A program made the translations under genes and the position numbers. A stretch of 64,000 nt of DNA from NCBI GenBank assembly GCA_905214225.1, contig CAJMLL010000001.1, positions 49,257 through 113,256 on the forward strand. Reading direction: 5' to 3'. Position 1 is the stretch's first letter, and each line of letters opens with the position of its first letter. Under the pieces are notes generated by a model. The model had not been told where the DNA came from. It saw nothing but the letters and a program-made list of their open reading frames with translations, and made no database searches. The DNA comes from an uncultured bacterium. GTDB lineage: Bacteria > Bacillota > Clostridia > Peptostreptococcales > Anaerovoracaceae. This document shows, in pieces, positions 52,140 through 60,785 of the stretch.

Positions 52140-52161
52140 CTTGCTCATTCAGCTTTTGTCC
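52140..52161 (-). repeat. dispersed motif, minus-strand copy with 9-base gap
   Basis: The GCAAG end runs into GGGGG of the ribosome site for the 48-residue protein, 13 bases before its ATG. Confidence 0.6.
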
Positions 52162-52258
52162 TTTCACTATAGCATGATATACCCAGTATTGAAATAGGCA
52201 TAACGCTGAAGCAGGGTGAAATCTGTGTGATGTTTTCTGTCATCCCGCAATGAGGGAA

Positions 52259-52861
52259 TTAATGCTGCATCTTCGCGTACTGCTGCTGGATCTGCCGGTA
52301 GAAATCGCCGATATAATAATGGCAGAGAATCATGGCCGTGTCCATGATCTTGTCGCCGCTGAACTCGAAGTCGTAGGACTGCTCACTGTTCTTAAACTGC
52401 CTGCCGATGCACTGGTAGACATGGTCGATCAGAGCCGAGGAACGGTAAGTCTTCCACTCTTTTGATGTCAGATGACGCTTCCAGAGCTGTTCGGAAATCT
52501 TCACGGATACAACCAGGCAGTACATGGCGTACAGGTCCTGCTCCAGAAGCTCCGTAAAGCGTTCATCGCTGTGCAGCTGCTGCATGAGCTCGGTCAGTTC
52601 GGTCTCAATTCCGGCGTAGGTCTCCATGAGCGGCTGATACTGCTGCGGGCTTCTGCGCGCAGCCAGCGACCGGCTGTACCAGGACATTCCTTCCGACCCG
52701 TAATCCAGGGCAATCCAGCTGAGGTACTCGGCGCCAGTGAACAGGTACATCTCCAGACGTTCCTTATTCTTCTCTTCTATCTCCGGAAACCCCTCAGAAT
52801 CGCGGAAACGTACCACGTCGTCCAGCGTATTCTGGAAGAATTCATTTAAATCGTAATTCAT
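52259..52861 (-). CDS. conserved protein of unknown function, helical
   Basis: The 200-residue protein is predicted soluble and mostly helical, with no motif I recognise. It opens MNYDLNEFFQNTLDDVVRFR and ends in a glutamine-rich IQQQYAKMQH. GGAGAAAACACAG precedes the ATG at normal spacing and codon use is ordinary, so it is probably a real gene. Dispersed-motif copies lie on both sides (52140 and 52930). I cannot assign a role. Confidence 0.65.
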   Translation of the reverse strand: MNYDLNEFFQNTLDDVVRFRDSEGFPEIEEKNKERLEMYLFTGAEYLSWIALDYGSEGMSWYSRSLAARRSPQQYQPLMETYAGIETELTELMQQLHSDERFTELLEQDLYAMYCLVVSVKISEQLWKRHLTSKEWKTYRSSALIDHVYQCIGRQFKNSEQSYDFEFSGDKIMDTAMILCHYYIGDFYRQIQQQYAKMQH

Positions 52862-52929
52862 TCTGTGTTTTCTCCTTGCGTCACTTTTAGAAATCTGTTT
52901 ATCTATTCTATCATAGATACGTGTCCAGC

Positions 52930-52951
52930 GGACAAAAGTTTTACACGCAAG
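52930..52951 (+). repeat. dispersed motif, forward copy with 9-base gap
   Basis: GACAAAA (52931-52937), 9 bases, GCAAG (52947-52951), upstream of the 200-residue gene. Confidence 0.6.
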
Positions 52952-53067
52952 ATAGTGTTAAGAGTTGCGGGAGTGTTTGTTAATAGATCTTCAGGCATTT
53001 TCTGTGAGCTGTACGCAGCCTGTGCCTGGAACGCCTCCCGGCTCCCTTCGCGCATGCTCACGCTTCC

Positions 53068-53090
53068 GACTCCGCCGGCCCTCCGGAGTC
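53068..53090. repeat. hairpin at the broken thiC end
   Basis: GACTCCG and CGGAGTC pair around a 9-base G+C-rich loop. It covers the premature stop codon, and a notably G+C-rich stretch follows down to about 53020. Confidence 0.5.
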
Positions 53091-54117
53091 AGGCCGCGCC
53101 GTTCATGGCGGCAATGGCGCCTCCGATTGCTGCTGTGATATGATCGTAACCCGGAGCAATATCTGTAACCAGAGGTCCTAATACATAAAACGGTGCTCCC
53201 TTGCAGATGGACTGCTGCAGTTTCATATTTGCCGCAATCTGATCCATCTGCAGATGACCCGGACCTTCCACCATGACCTGAACATCCTTATCCCATGCGC
53301 GCTGCGTCAGTTCGCCGAGACGGAGAAGCTCTTCTAACTGACATCCGTCTGTTCCATCGGCCAGGCAGCCGGAACGGCAGGCGTCGCCGAGACTGATGGT
53401 GACATCGTATTCCCTGCAGATGTCCAGAATTTCATTGAAATATTCATAGAACGGATTCTCCTGCCCGGTCATGCTCATCCAGGCAAAAATCAGACTTCCA
53501 CCGCGGCTGACCAGATTCATTTTCCGGCCGTATTTCTTCAGCTGCTCGATGGTTTTCCGTGTAATTCCGCAGTGAAGCGTGACAAAATCCACGCCGTCCT
53601 GGGCATGAAGGCGGACAACATCGATGAAATCATGTGCGGAGATTTCTGCAAGATCCTTCTGATAATGAATAACTGCATCGTAAACCGGAACAGTGCCGAT
53701 CATTGCCGGGCATTCCCTGCAGAGCTTCTGGCGGAATGGCTGGGTGTTTCCGTGGCTGGAAAGGTCCATGATCGCCTCTCCACCCATGTTAACCGCACTC
53801 ATGACCTTCTGCATTTCAATATCGTAATCCTTACAGTCCCTGCTGACACCGAGATTGACATTGATTTTGGTTCTCAACATGCTTCCTACTCCGTTCGGGT
53901 CCAGGCAGGTATGCAGGCGGTTCGCCGGAATGACGACCTTTCCGCTTGAAACGAGCTGAAGCATTTCTTCCACAGAGCGTTGCTCCTTCTCTGCAACGGT
54001 TTTCAGCTCCGGTGTCACGATTCCCCTGCGCGCAGCGTCCATCTGCGTAGCATAGTTTCTCTGACATCCGGCGCCTGCTTTCATTTCTGAAGCTGTTAAT
54101 GTGTTCTGGTTTTCCAT
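53089..54117 (-). pseudogene. thiC: phosphomethylpyrimidine synthase, 3'-truncated
   Basis: The 342 residues match ThiC closely: [72 protein letters not shown] and [20 protein letters not shown]. The frame stops right after AAMNGAA, where the family continues with FLCYVTPAEHL. About 85-90 residues are lost, including the C-terminal CxxCxxxxC that binds the [4Fe-4S] cluster needed for S-adenosylmethionine chemistry. No continuation is seen in other frames. The product should be unable to make the thiamine pyrimidine, although its TPP riboswitch is intact. Confidence 0.88.
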
Positions 54118-54228
54118 GATAAACTTTCCTTTCTTGTCTTGCGCGTGTGCGCTTTGTTACAGAACAATAACCATTAATTTTCTTCCGCGACAGAAAGTGG
54201 TGCCCCCGGTCTGCCGCGACGCACAGCA

Positions 54229-54250
54229 GGACAAAGGAAAAAACGGCAAG
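54229..54250 (+). repeat. dispersed motif, forward copy with 9-base gap
   Basis: GACAAAG (54230-54236), 9 bases, GCAAG (54246-54250), in the thiC leader. A degenerate reverse copy (54139-54160, AACAAAG) faces it, so the two could pair in the transcript. Confidence 0.55.
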
Positions 54251-54266
54251 GAGTTTACCCTGCTTT

Positions 54267-54300
54267 TAAAAAAACAAACCGGAGTCCTCACGGACTCCGG
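54267..54300 (-). terminator. thiC: riboswitch terminator of thiC
   Basis: On the minus strand CCGGAGTCC-GTGA-GGACTCCGG followed by TTTGTTTTTTT lies 30 bases after the TPP aptamer, the expected place for the expression platform. Confidence 0.85.
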
Positions 54301-54329
54301 TACACGCAACATATAACAGATTAAAGTCA

Positions 54330-54407
54330 TTTCCTACGATGGCATTATCCATATCAGGTGTAAGGGTCGCACGCATCGGCGTGCCTCTCAGCTGTCCGCT
54401 CCCCTAT
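54330..54407 (-). promoter_or_regulatory. TPP riboswitch (THI box)
   Basis: On the minus strand the aptamer landmarks are all present: AGGGGAGC, GCTGAGAGG, GACCC, ACCTGATATGGATAATG and CGTAGGAAA. It should switch off thiC when thiamine pyrophosphate is plentiful, by allowing the terminator at 54267-54300. Confidence 0.95.
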
Positions 54408-54499
54408 GTCTTTCTATGCAATTGAGTTGACTATATCACGAAATGCGAAATTTGTAAATCAATCCTGAAAAATCCATAAATCGGCATTTTTCTGTTTTT

Positions 54500-55096
54500 C
54501 TAATGACCAGGCTGATAATGCTCATTTCGGATACCGTTTACAGCAAGCTGTTTCAGCGTCATTCCGCGGCGGCAGGAGGCGAGGCAGCAGCTTCTGCATG
54601 ACGCAAAGGTCTGAAATTTTTCTTTCGCTGTTTCTTCATTTCCGTAAACTTTCCAGAAACCGCAGCATTTATAGTTCCTGCCCTGGTTGAGAATGAATCC
54701 TTCCACGTCCTCCACAGGATAGCCGAGAAAGAGTCCGATTTCATGAGGAAACTCATCCTGCGCAGAGAGGCGTTTCATCAGCTGAACCAGACTGGCGTTC
54801 ACTGGATCCTTAACTTCCGCCAGAACGCAGTAGCCGCAGCGGGACAGGATATCTCTCGCTTTCACAGACGATAAATCATGACGCAGATAATCCGGACGGT
54901 AGACATAGATGAGTACGCGGTTTTTCTTAAACGACAATGGGATAACGCGTATGCCTTTTCCGGAAAGGTCATGATTTAAACGCTTCAGCTCTTTCAATAC
55001 TTCGTTTCTGTCCTCAAACCTGTAATTAAACAGGTTGGCTGTTTTCAGCCCGGTGATGACCGGAGAACAGTGCATCAGAATGGTTTCTTCAGACAT
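54500..55096 (-). CDS. DUF3793 family protein
   Basis: The 198-residue protein matches DUF3793: MHCSPVITGLKTANLFNY near the N-terminus, FPHEIGLFLGYPVEDVEGFI and CCGFWKVYGNEETAKEKFQ. The C-terminus has a cysteine cluster, CRSCCLASCRRG, that could bind metal. The family is typically encoded next to a flavodoxin, as here, which suggests a linked redox role, though none is shown. GGGAGTGAATCATCC precedes the ATG, 161 bases after the flavodoxin stop. Confidence 0.85.
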   Translation of the reverse strand: MSEETILMHCSPVITGLKTANLFNYRFEDRNEVLKELKRLNHDLSGKGIRVIPLSFKKNRVLIYVYRPDYLRHDLSSVKARDILSRCGYCVLAEVKDPVNASLVQLMKRLSAQDEFPHEIGLFLGYPVEDVEGFILNQGRNYKCCGFWKVYGNEETAKEKFQTFASCRSCCLASCRRGMTLKQLAVNGIRNEHYQPGH

Positions 55097-55257
55097 GGAT
55101 GATTCACTCCCTTCTCGGCAAAATATAATGGGCAGAGGGGACGGCGGATCGGTAATCCCCGCACATTCAGAGGAGGTCTGTGCAGGTGAGCCCTTGTTGA
55201 CCTGGCTGCCCTCTGCCCTGCCCGGCAGTCTGGTTTTCAGAATTTCTGCTCCAGATC

Positions 55258-55680
55258 CTAAGCGACAGCAGCGCCCAGCTTCTCGCAGGAATCAAGAGCG
55301 TCAGAATCAGGCGCTTCATTGCAGATGACACTGTTCGCTGCAAGAGAAATTCCATCTCCTTCGCATCTCTCTTCCCAGGAGGTCATCCAGGCGCCGCCGC
55401 CCCATCCGTAAGAACCGAACAGAGCAACCTTCTTTCCGCCCAGGCTTCCCTCGACTGAAGTGAACATAGGGTCAAATTCGGATTCTTCTAAAACTTCTGC
55501 ACCCATTGCCGGGCAGCCAAAGGCGATGCCGTCATAGTCCTTTACCTTATCTGCATTGAAGTCTGCAGCCTGAATGACATCGACATCTGCACCAGCCTTC
55601 CTGGCACCGTCAGCGACTGCATCTGCCATCTGTTCAGTATTTCCTGTTCCACTCCAGAATACAACTGCTACCTTGCTCAT
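55258..55680 (-). CDS. flavodoxin, short chain
   Basis: The 140-residue protein begins MSKVAVVFWSGTGNTEQMAD, with the phosphate-binding loop SGTGNT of flavodoxins, and has the flavin loops GCPAMGAEVLEE and GSYGWGGGAWM. It carries one FMN and acts as a low-potential electron carrier in place of ferredoxin. GGAGGTACATATT precedes the ATG; the frame is open upstream without a better start. A 26-base operator-like site lies 62-87 bases before the start. DUF3793 follows it. Confidence 0.93.
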   Translation of the reverse strand: MSKVAVVFWSGTGNTEQMADAVADGARKAGADVDVIQAADFNADKVKDYDGIAFGCPAMGAEVLEESEFDPMFTSVEGSLGGKKVALFGSYGWGGGAWMTSWEERCEGDGISLAANSVICNEAPDSDALDSCEKLGAAVA

Positions 55681-55741
55681 AATATGTACCTCCCTATCGA
55701 TATTGAATAAGCTCAATGATGAAAAAATCACATCATAAACG

Positions 55742-55767
55742 AGTTAGATATAACTAACTAGTATGTA
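55742..55767 (-). promoter_or_regulatory. operator-like site upstream of flavodoxin
   Basis: The site contains the perfect inverted repeat AGTTAG-ATATAA-CTAACT and a GTATGTA tail. It matches 23 of 26 bases of the site at 30040-30065 upstream of the OsmC remnant. A redox-sensing repressor is a reasonable guess. Confidence 0.6.
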
Positions 55768-56112
55768 CACATCAGCATTTAATTTCCCTGCTGGCACTAT
55801 GTAGTTTAATACATCTAACCCATGGGGTCAAGGAGAATATATGTATTTATATTGGTACACATATAGGTTGTGATTGTATAAGGCGCCTGGAGCACAGGAC
55901 TGCTGCAACAGGCTCGGCTGAACATAGGGTAACGAGCTTCTCCCCTGCTGATATTTATTGGAGATTCTTACGCTCATCAGCTGGAGTTTCCATATATCAG
56001 CCTGTAGGTAGTATTTCACTGTGGAAAAGAGGCCATTGCCCAAGTTAATGTTGTAACCCATGGCAATGGCCCACTGCTTTCCTATTCAGTTCCCGTTCTG
56101 GCTCTTGATCCG
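55768..56112. other. intergenic region, hairpin only
   Basis: No gene recognised; it holds the minus-strand terminator at 56024-56071. Confidence 0.4.
56024..56071 (-). terminator. terminator of the CICDAC-motif gene
   Basis: GGCCATTGCC (56031-56040) and GGCAATGGCC (56062-56071) form a perfect 10-base stem, followed on the minus strand by TCTTTTCC. Confidence 0.65.
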
Positions 56113-56460
56113 CTAGAGCAGATCCTCTTTATGAACCAGAACTTTTCCGCCTGCCTGGCAGGCATCGCAGATGCAGAATTTTTCTCCATGGGCTTTCGCT
56201 TCTTTTGCGGCTTTCAGGAGGCCTGCAGCCTTTTCTTTTCCAAACAGCTCTTCTCCTGCCGGAGATCCTGCCAGAGCGATCAGATCATCGATGGATGTGA
56301 CATCATCTTCAAGCTCTGTAATCAGATTTTTTGCAGCCGTTTCTTCTCCTGATGTTCCTACAGCATCCAGATATTCTTTTCCGACTTCTTTCAGTTCTTC
56401 ACAGCAGGAAGGCGCTTCAATTGCCTTTTTAACTTCTTCTTTGATTTCGTCTTTTGTCAT
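56113..56460 (-). CDS. small conserved protein with C-terminal CICDAC motif
   Basis: The 115-residue protein has an acidic helical N-terminus with a cysteine pair (APSCCEELKEVGKEYLDAVG), a middle region rich in Asp and Leu, and a C-terminal EKFCICDACQAGGKVLVHKE that could bind metal or act in redox. I do not recognise a characterised family. GGAGGTGTGTTACG precedes the ATG. Monocistronic by its terminator. Confidence 0.7.
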   Translation of the reverse strand: MTKDEIKEEVKKAIEAPSCCEELKEVGKEYLDAVGTSGEETAAKNLITELEDDVTSIDDLIALAGSPAGEELFGKEKAAGLLKAAKEAKAHGEKFCICDACQAGGKVLVHKEDLL

Positions 56461-56563
56461 CGTAACACACCTCCAACTATCTATTTTATATTTCCCTTTC
56501 TGCTATACTGATATTATACCTTCTGCCGGAAATTGATTCAAGAATTATTAGAATTTGATGGCA

Positions 56564-57733
56564 TTACAGGCATTCACGGAAGATATCGAGGATTTCCGCG
56601 TGGGTCAGCTCGCGGTAACCACCCCGGTTGATTTCACAGGAATCTGCAATTTTTTTCAGGTCACAGGATTCGTCGATTCCAATTTCATGAAGGGCTGTCG
56701 GCATGCCAATTTCTCTGATGAAAGCGGCCAGGGCATCGATTCCAGCCAGGGCAAGCTGCTCCTTCGTTTTCCCATCTGGAGAAATTTCCCATACATTGAC
56801 TGCAAACTGACTGAATTTATTCAGCCCGTCTTTATAGATATGGCGGTAGTAAACCGGATGGAGGACGGAAAGCCCTTCCCCATGGTTGCAGTTGGTATAG
56901 GCGCCGAGCTGGTGCTCCATCATATGACATTCAAAATCTGTGCTCTTCCCCATTTTAATAATACGGTTTTCTGCCATGGTGGATTCCCACATCAGGTTGC
57001 TTCTGGCGGTGTAGTCCTCTGGATCTTTTATGGATGCCCGCAGGTCGCGGATGACGCCTCGCATCAGTGCCTCATTCAGATCATCGGATACATTCGGTTC
57101 ATCCGGCGCGCCGAAATAAATTTCCATCATATGGGAAAGACTATCAAATCCCCCGGAAATCATCTGTTTTTTCGGAAGGCTGAAGGTGTAGACAGGATCC
57201 ATCAGAGACAGTTTTGCATTGCAGGCATGGTAGTCCCTTCCCAGCTTTTCTTTTGTCTCTTCATTCGTGATCACGCCTTCCCCATTCACTTCACTGCCTG
57301 TCCCGCTCGCCGTCACAACGATGCAGACCGGAATCGGAGTAAAATCAACGGTTCCCTGATGTCTCCAGAAGTCATTCCATGCATCGCCGTCATATCTGGC
57401 CGCAAGAGAAACAGCCTTGCTGCAGTCCATGACACTTCCGCCGCCGACAGCCAGAATCAAATCAATATTATTATTATGCGCCAGCTCTGCACCTTCCATG
57501 ACCTTGGCGTATGTCGGATTCGGCATGATTCCGGAGAATTCTGTAATTACTTTCCCTGCTGATTTTAAAATATCAAGGATCTCATCATATACGCCATTTC
57601 TTTTAATAGATCCTCCTCCATAGGAGAACAGGACATGCTTTCCGTACTTCGCAAGAAAGCCCGGAAGATGCTTCCGGACGCAGCCTCTGCCAAAGATTAC
57701 CTTAGTTGAATTGTCGAACTCAAAATCTCTCAT
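56564..57733 (-). CDS. iron-containing alcohol dehydrogenase
   Basis: The 389-residue protein is a group III alcohol dehydrogenase like the butanol dehydrogenases. It has the nucleotide-binding VGGGSVMDCSKAVSL near residue 95, TASGTGSEVNGEGVI, and metal-binding histidines in GGFDSLSHMMEIYF and CHMMEHQLGAYTNCNHGEGL. It reduces aldehydes to alcohols with NAD(P)H during fermentation. AAAGAAAATG at the start gives only a weak ribosome site (GAGGAAAAG). It follows the DUF5714 gene by 27 bases and may share its transcript. Confidence 0.93.
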   Translation of the reverse strand: MRDFEFDNSTKVIFGRGCVRKHLPGFLAKYGKHVLFSYGGGSIKRNGVYDEILDILKSAGKVITEFSGIMPNPTYAKVMEGAELAHNNNIDLILAVGGGSVMDCSKAVSLAARYDGDAWNDFWRHQGTVDFTPIPVCIVVTASGTGSEVNGEGVITNEETKEKLGRDYHACNAKLSLMDPVYTFSLPKKQMISGGFDSLSHMMEIYFGAPDEPNVSDDLNEALMRGVIRDLRASIKDPEDYTARSNLMWESTMAENRIIKMGKSTDFECHMMEHQLGAYTNCNHGEGLSVLHPVYYRHIYKDGLNKFSQFAVNVWEISPDGKTKEQLALAGIDALAAFIREIGMPTALHEIGIDESCDLKKIADSCEINRGGYRELTHAEILDIFRECL

Positions 57734-57760
57734 TTTCTTTTCCTCATTGCTCTTGTTTGA

Positions 57761-58483
57761 CTATGCCATCGGGATTTCCGATTCCGGATGATATGGGCAG
57801 CGTTTCCGCAGACATTCGTGGTTCTCCGCATAGAATGTGCAGGTGATGGTTTCTGGAAGTTCCATCCGGATTCCCGTTTTTCGTTCTGTAAATTCAACGG
57901 CTGTGCGGATGGCGGTAAAAGAATTGCGCTTGCAGCAGCGAGGACCGCCGTAAGACGCGATTTTCGCCAGTGCCTCGGATGTGGCTTCATTGCACCATTT
58001 CCAGGTCTCTGTAGATAGTGGTGTGGATTCTGTGATAATGCTGATGAACATGCCGACACTTACTGCCGCGCCGCAGCAGCCCCAGAATCCGCAGGATCCT
58101 CCCGGATACTGCTTTCCGCGCTGCACCATTTCTTTTATTGCGGACGGGAGATTGATGTCTGCTCCGGCGTTGTGATATGCGGTAAGCAGCGCAGCGCCGA
58201 CCATGACATGATGCTCAGGACCATGCATGTAGATATATGGATCCTGCATGATCGTCTGGGCAATTTCAATGGGATTCCTGCTTGTTATGCTGAGACAGAC
58301 TTTCTGAATCGCTTCAAGCCCCTTTTTCTCGTGGCATTCATCACAGACGAAGTGGCCGTCTTCGCAGCAGGCATAACTCATGAACTTCCGGTGGCAGAAT
58401 GAACATTCCATCTCTTTCGGCTCCTTGAAATACACAAGGGGCTTTCCGCAGACCAGACAGGCGTTAACATCTCTTGACATCAT
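57761..58483 (-). CDS. DUF5714 cysteine-rich protein
   Basis: The 240-residue protein opens with zinc-ribbon-like cysteine pairs (CLVCGKPL, CSFCHRKF, CDECHEK) and continues with the DUF5714 body: GPEHHVMVGAALLTAYHNAG, GGSCGFWGCCGAAVSVGMF and GGPRCCKRNSF. The function is not established; the conserved cysteines suggest a metal or redox role. Its ATG overlaps the stop of the upstream membrane-protein gene by four bases (ATGA), so the two are coupled, and an alcohol dehydrogenase gene follows. Confidence 0.8.
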   Translation of the reverse strand: MMSRDVNACLVCGKPLVYFKEPKEMECSFCHRKFMSYACCEDGHFVCDECHEKKGLEAIQKVCLSITSRNPIEIAQTIMQDPYIYMHGPEHHVMVGAALLTAYHNAGADINLPSAIKEMVQRGKQYPGGSCGFWGCCGAAVSVGMFISIITESTPLSTETWKWCNEATSEALAKIASYGGPRCCKRNSFTAIRTAVEFTERKTGIRMELPETITCTFYAENHECLRKRCPYHPESEIPMA

Positions 58484-59457
58484 TTTCCTCCTCTTTTTTT
58501 ATTTTCTTTCTTTGTTCTGTGAAGATCTTCTTCCGCTTCGTTTTTCTCTTCCAGCCGGGCCAGGGCTTCTTCCAGTTCCTCGATTTCTCTTGCCTGATTC
58601 ATGAAGTCTGTTTCCTTTGTCTTGCGGTGAATGATAAAACGCTCGTAAATTTCGGCTGAGGCCTTATCTCCTCGCAGGGTAAAGTAGCCGATGATGGAGA
58701 AGACGAGTGCTCCGATGAAGTTGACAAACAGATCTTTCATGGTGTCAATCAGGCCGAGATCCAGGTATCCGTCAACGCCCAGGTCCTTTCCGTTGACCGT
58801 GACATGGTGGATGTGCCGGATAATGACCGGTTTCTGCGCTGCATGATTCAGCTTGACGCTGGAAATCATGTGGACTACCGTATCCTTCTGCATATCCAGA
58901 TCGAACAGATGATCGCATCCGAATTCGATAAACTCCCAGCAGACGCCGATCGTCATTGAAAAACAGAAGGCGACGATGGCCACGTAGGCCGGAGAAAGCG
59001 CGAAGATGATTTTCTCGTTTTTATTTAGAATCAGGACCAGTGAAAATCCGACTGCCGCCGCAAGGAATCCGTTTAATGTATGCAGAATCGTATCCCAGAA
59101 CGGGATTTTCGTATAATAGGCATTAATTTCACCAAGTATCTCTGCTGAGAAAATAAACAGGAGTATAATAATCTCCAGCGTCTGCGGGATCTCTACCTTC
59201 AGTCTGATCTGCAGAAAAGTCGGAAGTGTAAGCAGAGCCAGTGTCAGAATAGCCATGTAAACCGACTCGTAGTTTCCCCGCAGAAACTCACGGATGATAC
59301 AGAGGATGATCAGTGCGCGCAGCGCGGAATATACGATAAACGTTCTTTTATTCTGATGAATTTCCTCATGATATGCATGGGCAAATTCGCGGGCAGTTTT
59401 CTTCTGTTTACTCGCATGAAGAAAATGTTCTCTCCTGCGATTGCTGAATTTAGCCAT
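58480..59457 (-). CDS. conserved multi-pass membrane protein with coiled-coil tail
   Basis: The 325-residue protein has about eight hydrophobic segments between residues 38 and 255, with a conserved-looking FWDTILHTLNGFLAAAVGF and GVCWEFIEFGCDHLF in the membrane part. The last 60 residues are a charged coiled coil (REIEELEEALARLEEKNEAE) ending in KKRGGK. The pattern recalls DUF2238/YjdF-type membrane proteins, but I cannot assign a function. It is translationally coupled to the DUF5714 gene and lies 36 bases after the metallophosphoesterase gene. Confidence 0.7.
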   Translation of the reverse strand: MAKFSNRRREHFLHASKQKKTAREFAHAYHEEIHQNKRTFIVYSALRALIILCIIREFLRGNYESVYMAILTLALLTLPTFLQIRLKVEIPQTLEIIILLFIFSAEILGEINAYYTKIPFWDTILHTLNGFLAAAVGFSLVLILNKNEKIIFALSPAYVAIVAFCFSMTIGVCWEFIEFGCDHLFDLDMQKDTVVHMISSVKLNHAAQKPVIIRHIHHVTVNGKDLGVDGYLDLGLIDTMKDLFVNFIGALVFSIIGYFTLRGDKASAEIYERFIIHRKTKETDFMNQAREIEELEEALARLEEKNEAEEDLHRTKKENKKRGGK

Positions 59458-59493
59458 TACGATACCCTCTATCTGTAAGAATTACCTTTACGT

Positions 59494-60693
59494 TCAAATC
59501 TTCTGTTTCGGTACAATCGGTACTTCCGGCACCAGATCAATGCAGCCGATCTCGCTGTCTGTACCGACACGGATGGGAATCTGAAAATATCCGCTCCCTG
59601 ATGACACGATGCACTTCACGTGGCGGACCTGCGTATAGCCATGCCTGAGTGCGCCGTGATAGCGCAGACGGATCAGAAAATTACATGGAAAATACTGTCC
59701 GTTATGGGTGTGCCCGGCCAGAAGCAGGGAGAATCCCATCTGTTCTGCCTCGATGATGCTGTCCGGATAATGATCCAGAAGAATCACCGGTTTCCTGGCA
59801 CCGTTATCGATTTTGGCATTTCCCGGAGTATGATACCATGAACGTATATCCGGGCGCTGTTTCAGCACATTCCCGGTTCGGCCCGCCAGAATGACCTGCC
59901 CCAGTTCCTCTGCCTGATTATCAAGCAAATGGATTCCTGCAGTTTTTAAAAATTCTTGAAATCCGGGATCATCCGGTGCAGGATCATGATTTCCCGCAAC
60001 CGCATAGCTTCCGTATTTTGACTGGAGCCCTCTGAGAATTTCTGCCAGATCGGTAAGATGCGCACACTCTCTGACATCATTATGGTTGAAGAGGTCTCCG
60101 CTGATCAGCACTAGATCCGGATGCATGGCATTGGCCTGTTTTACAATTCTTCTGATCTGCGGCCGCCCGATGACCGAACCTATATGGAGGTCAGAAAGAT
60201 GCGCAATCCGGAGCGGCCTGTCCAGCCCTGCGATCGACACCGAATACTTCACCGTTTTCAGCTCATTTGCGTGAATCATTCCAGAAACGATGATACAGGC
60301 TGAAGCAAGTGAAGCCAGCAGCACATCGTTGTAATAATCCAGTGGATGTATACGGATGGCCGGAATTTTCTCGAGCAGCACCAGCATGTCCAGCGGAAAC
60401 AGGACGAGAAACAGGTAGACGATATAGGCACAGCAGAGTCCGGATATCCAGATCGTGATCCTGAAAAGCGAAGAGAAACTCCTGCTTTTCGGGATTTTCA
60501 CCGCTCCCTGAAACAGAAGTAGAAATAAAGTTACAGCAAACACGGTAATCGCGCTTGCTGTAAGATTCAGGCCCAGATAATGCCAGATCACATATCCCAG
60601 CCGTTCGCTGACGTACCAGGATACCCCTGCCGTAAGCAGAATATAGAGCGTGATCTCCATTTTCGGTTTTACCCGGATAAAATTCTCCTCCAT
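59494..60693 (-). CDS. membrane-anchored metallophosphoesterase
   Basis: The 399-residue protein has four N-terminal hydrophobic segments (residues 9-130), then a calcineurin-like phosphoesterase domain with all metal motifs: IAHLSDLHIG, LVLISGDLFNHND, YAVAGNHDP and LLLAGHTHNGQY. The layout matches YkuE/YaeI-type enzymes thought to act on lipid-linked or envelope substrates. GGGGAGGGAATCGT precedes the ATG. It is the first of four genes in a row that may form one operon down to the alcohol dehydrogenase. Confidence 0.88.
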   Translation of the reverse strand: MEENFIRVKPKMEITLYILLTAGVSWYVSERLGYVIWHYLGLNLTASAITVFAVTLFLLLFQGAVKIPKSRSFSSLFRITIWISGLCCAYIVYLFLVLFPLDMLVLLEKIPAIRIHPLDYYNDVLLASLASACIIVSGMIHANELKTVKYSVSIAGLDRPLRIAHLSDLHIGSVIGRPQIRRIVKQANAMHPDLVLISGDLFNHNDVRECAHLTDLAEILRGLQSKYGSYAVAGNHDPAPDDPGFQEFLKTAGIHLLDNQAEELGQVILAGRTGNVLKQRPDIRSWYHTPGNAKIDNGARKPVILLDHYPDSIIEAEQMGFSLLLAGHTHNGQYFPCNFLIRLRYHGALRHGYTQVRHVKCIVSSGSGYFQIPIRVGTDSEIGCIDLVPEVPIVPKQKI

Positions 60694-60785
60694 ACGATTC
60701 CCTCCCCTTTCTATCTATGATATACCCTGTTCAGGATCTGACCAATGGTCAGAAAGTGGAATCTGTCAAATATGAAGGGAAATTA

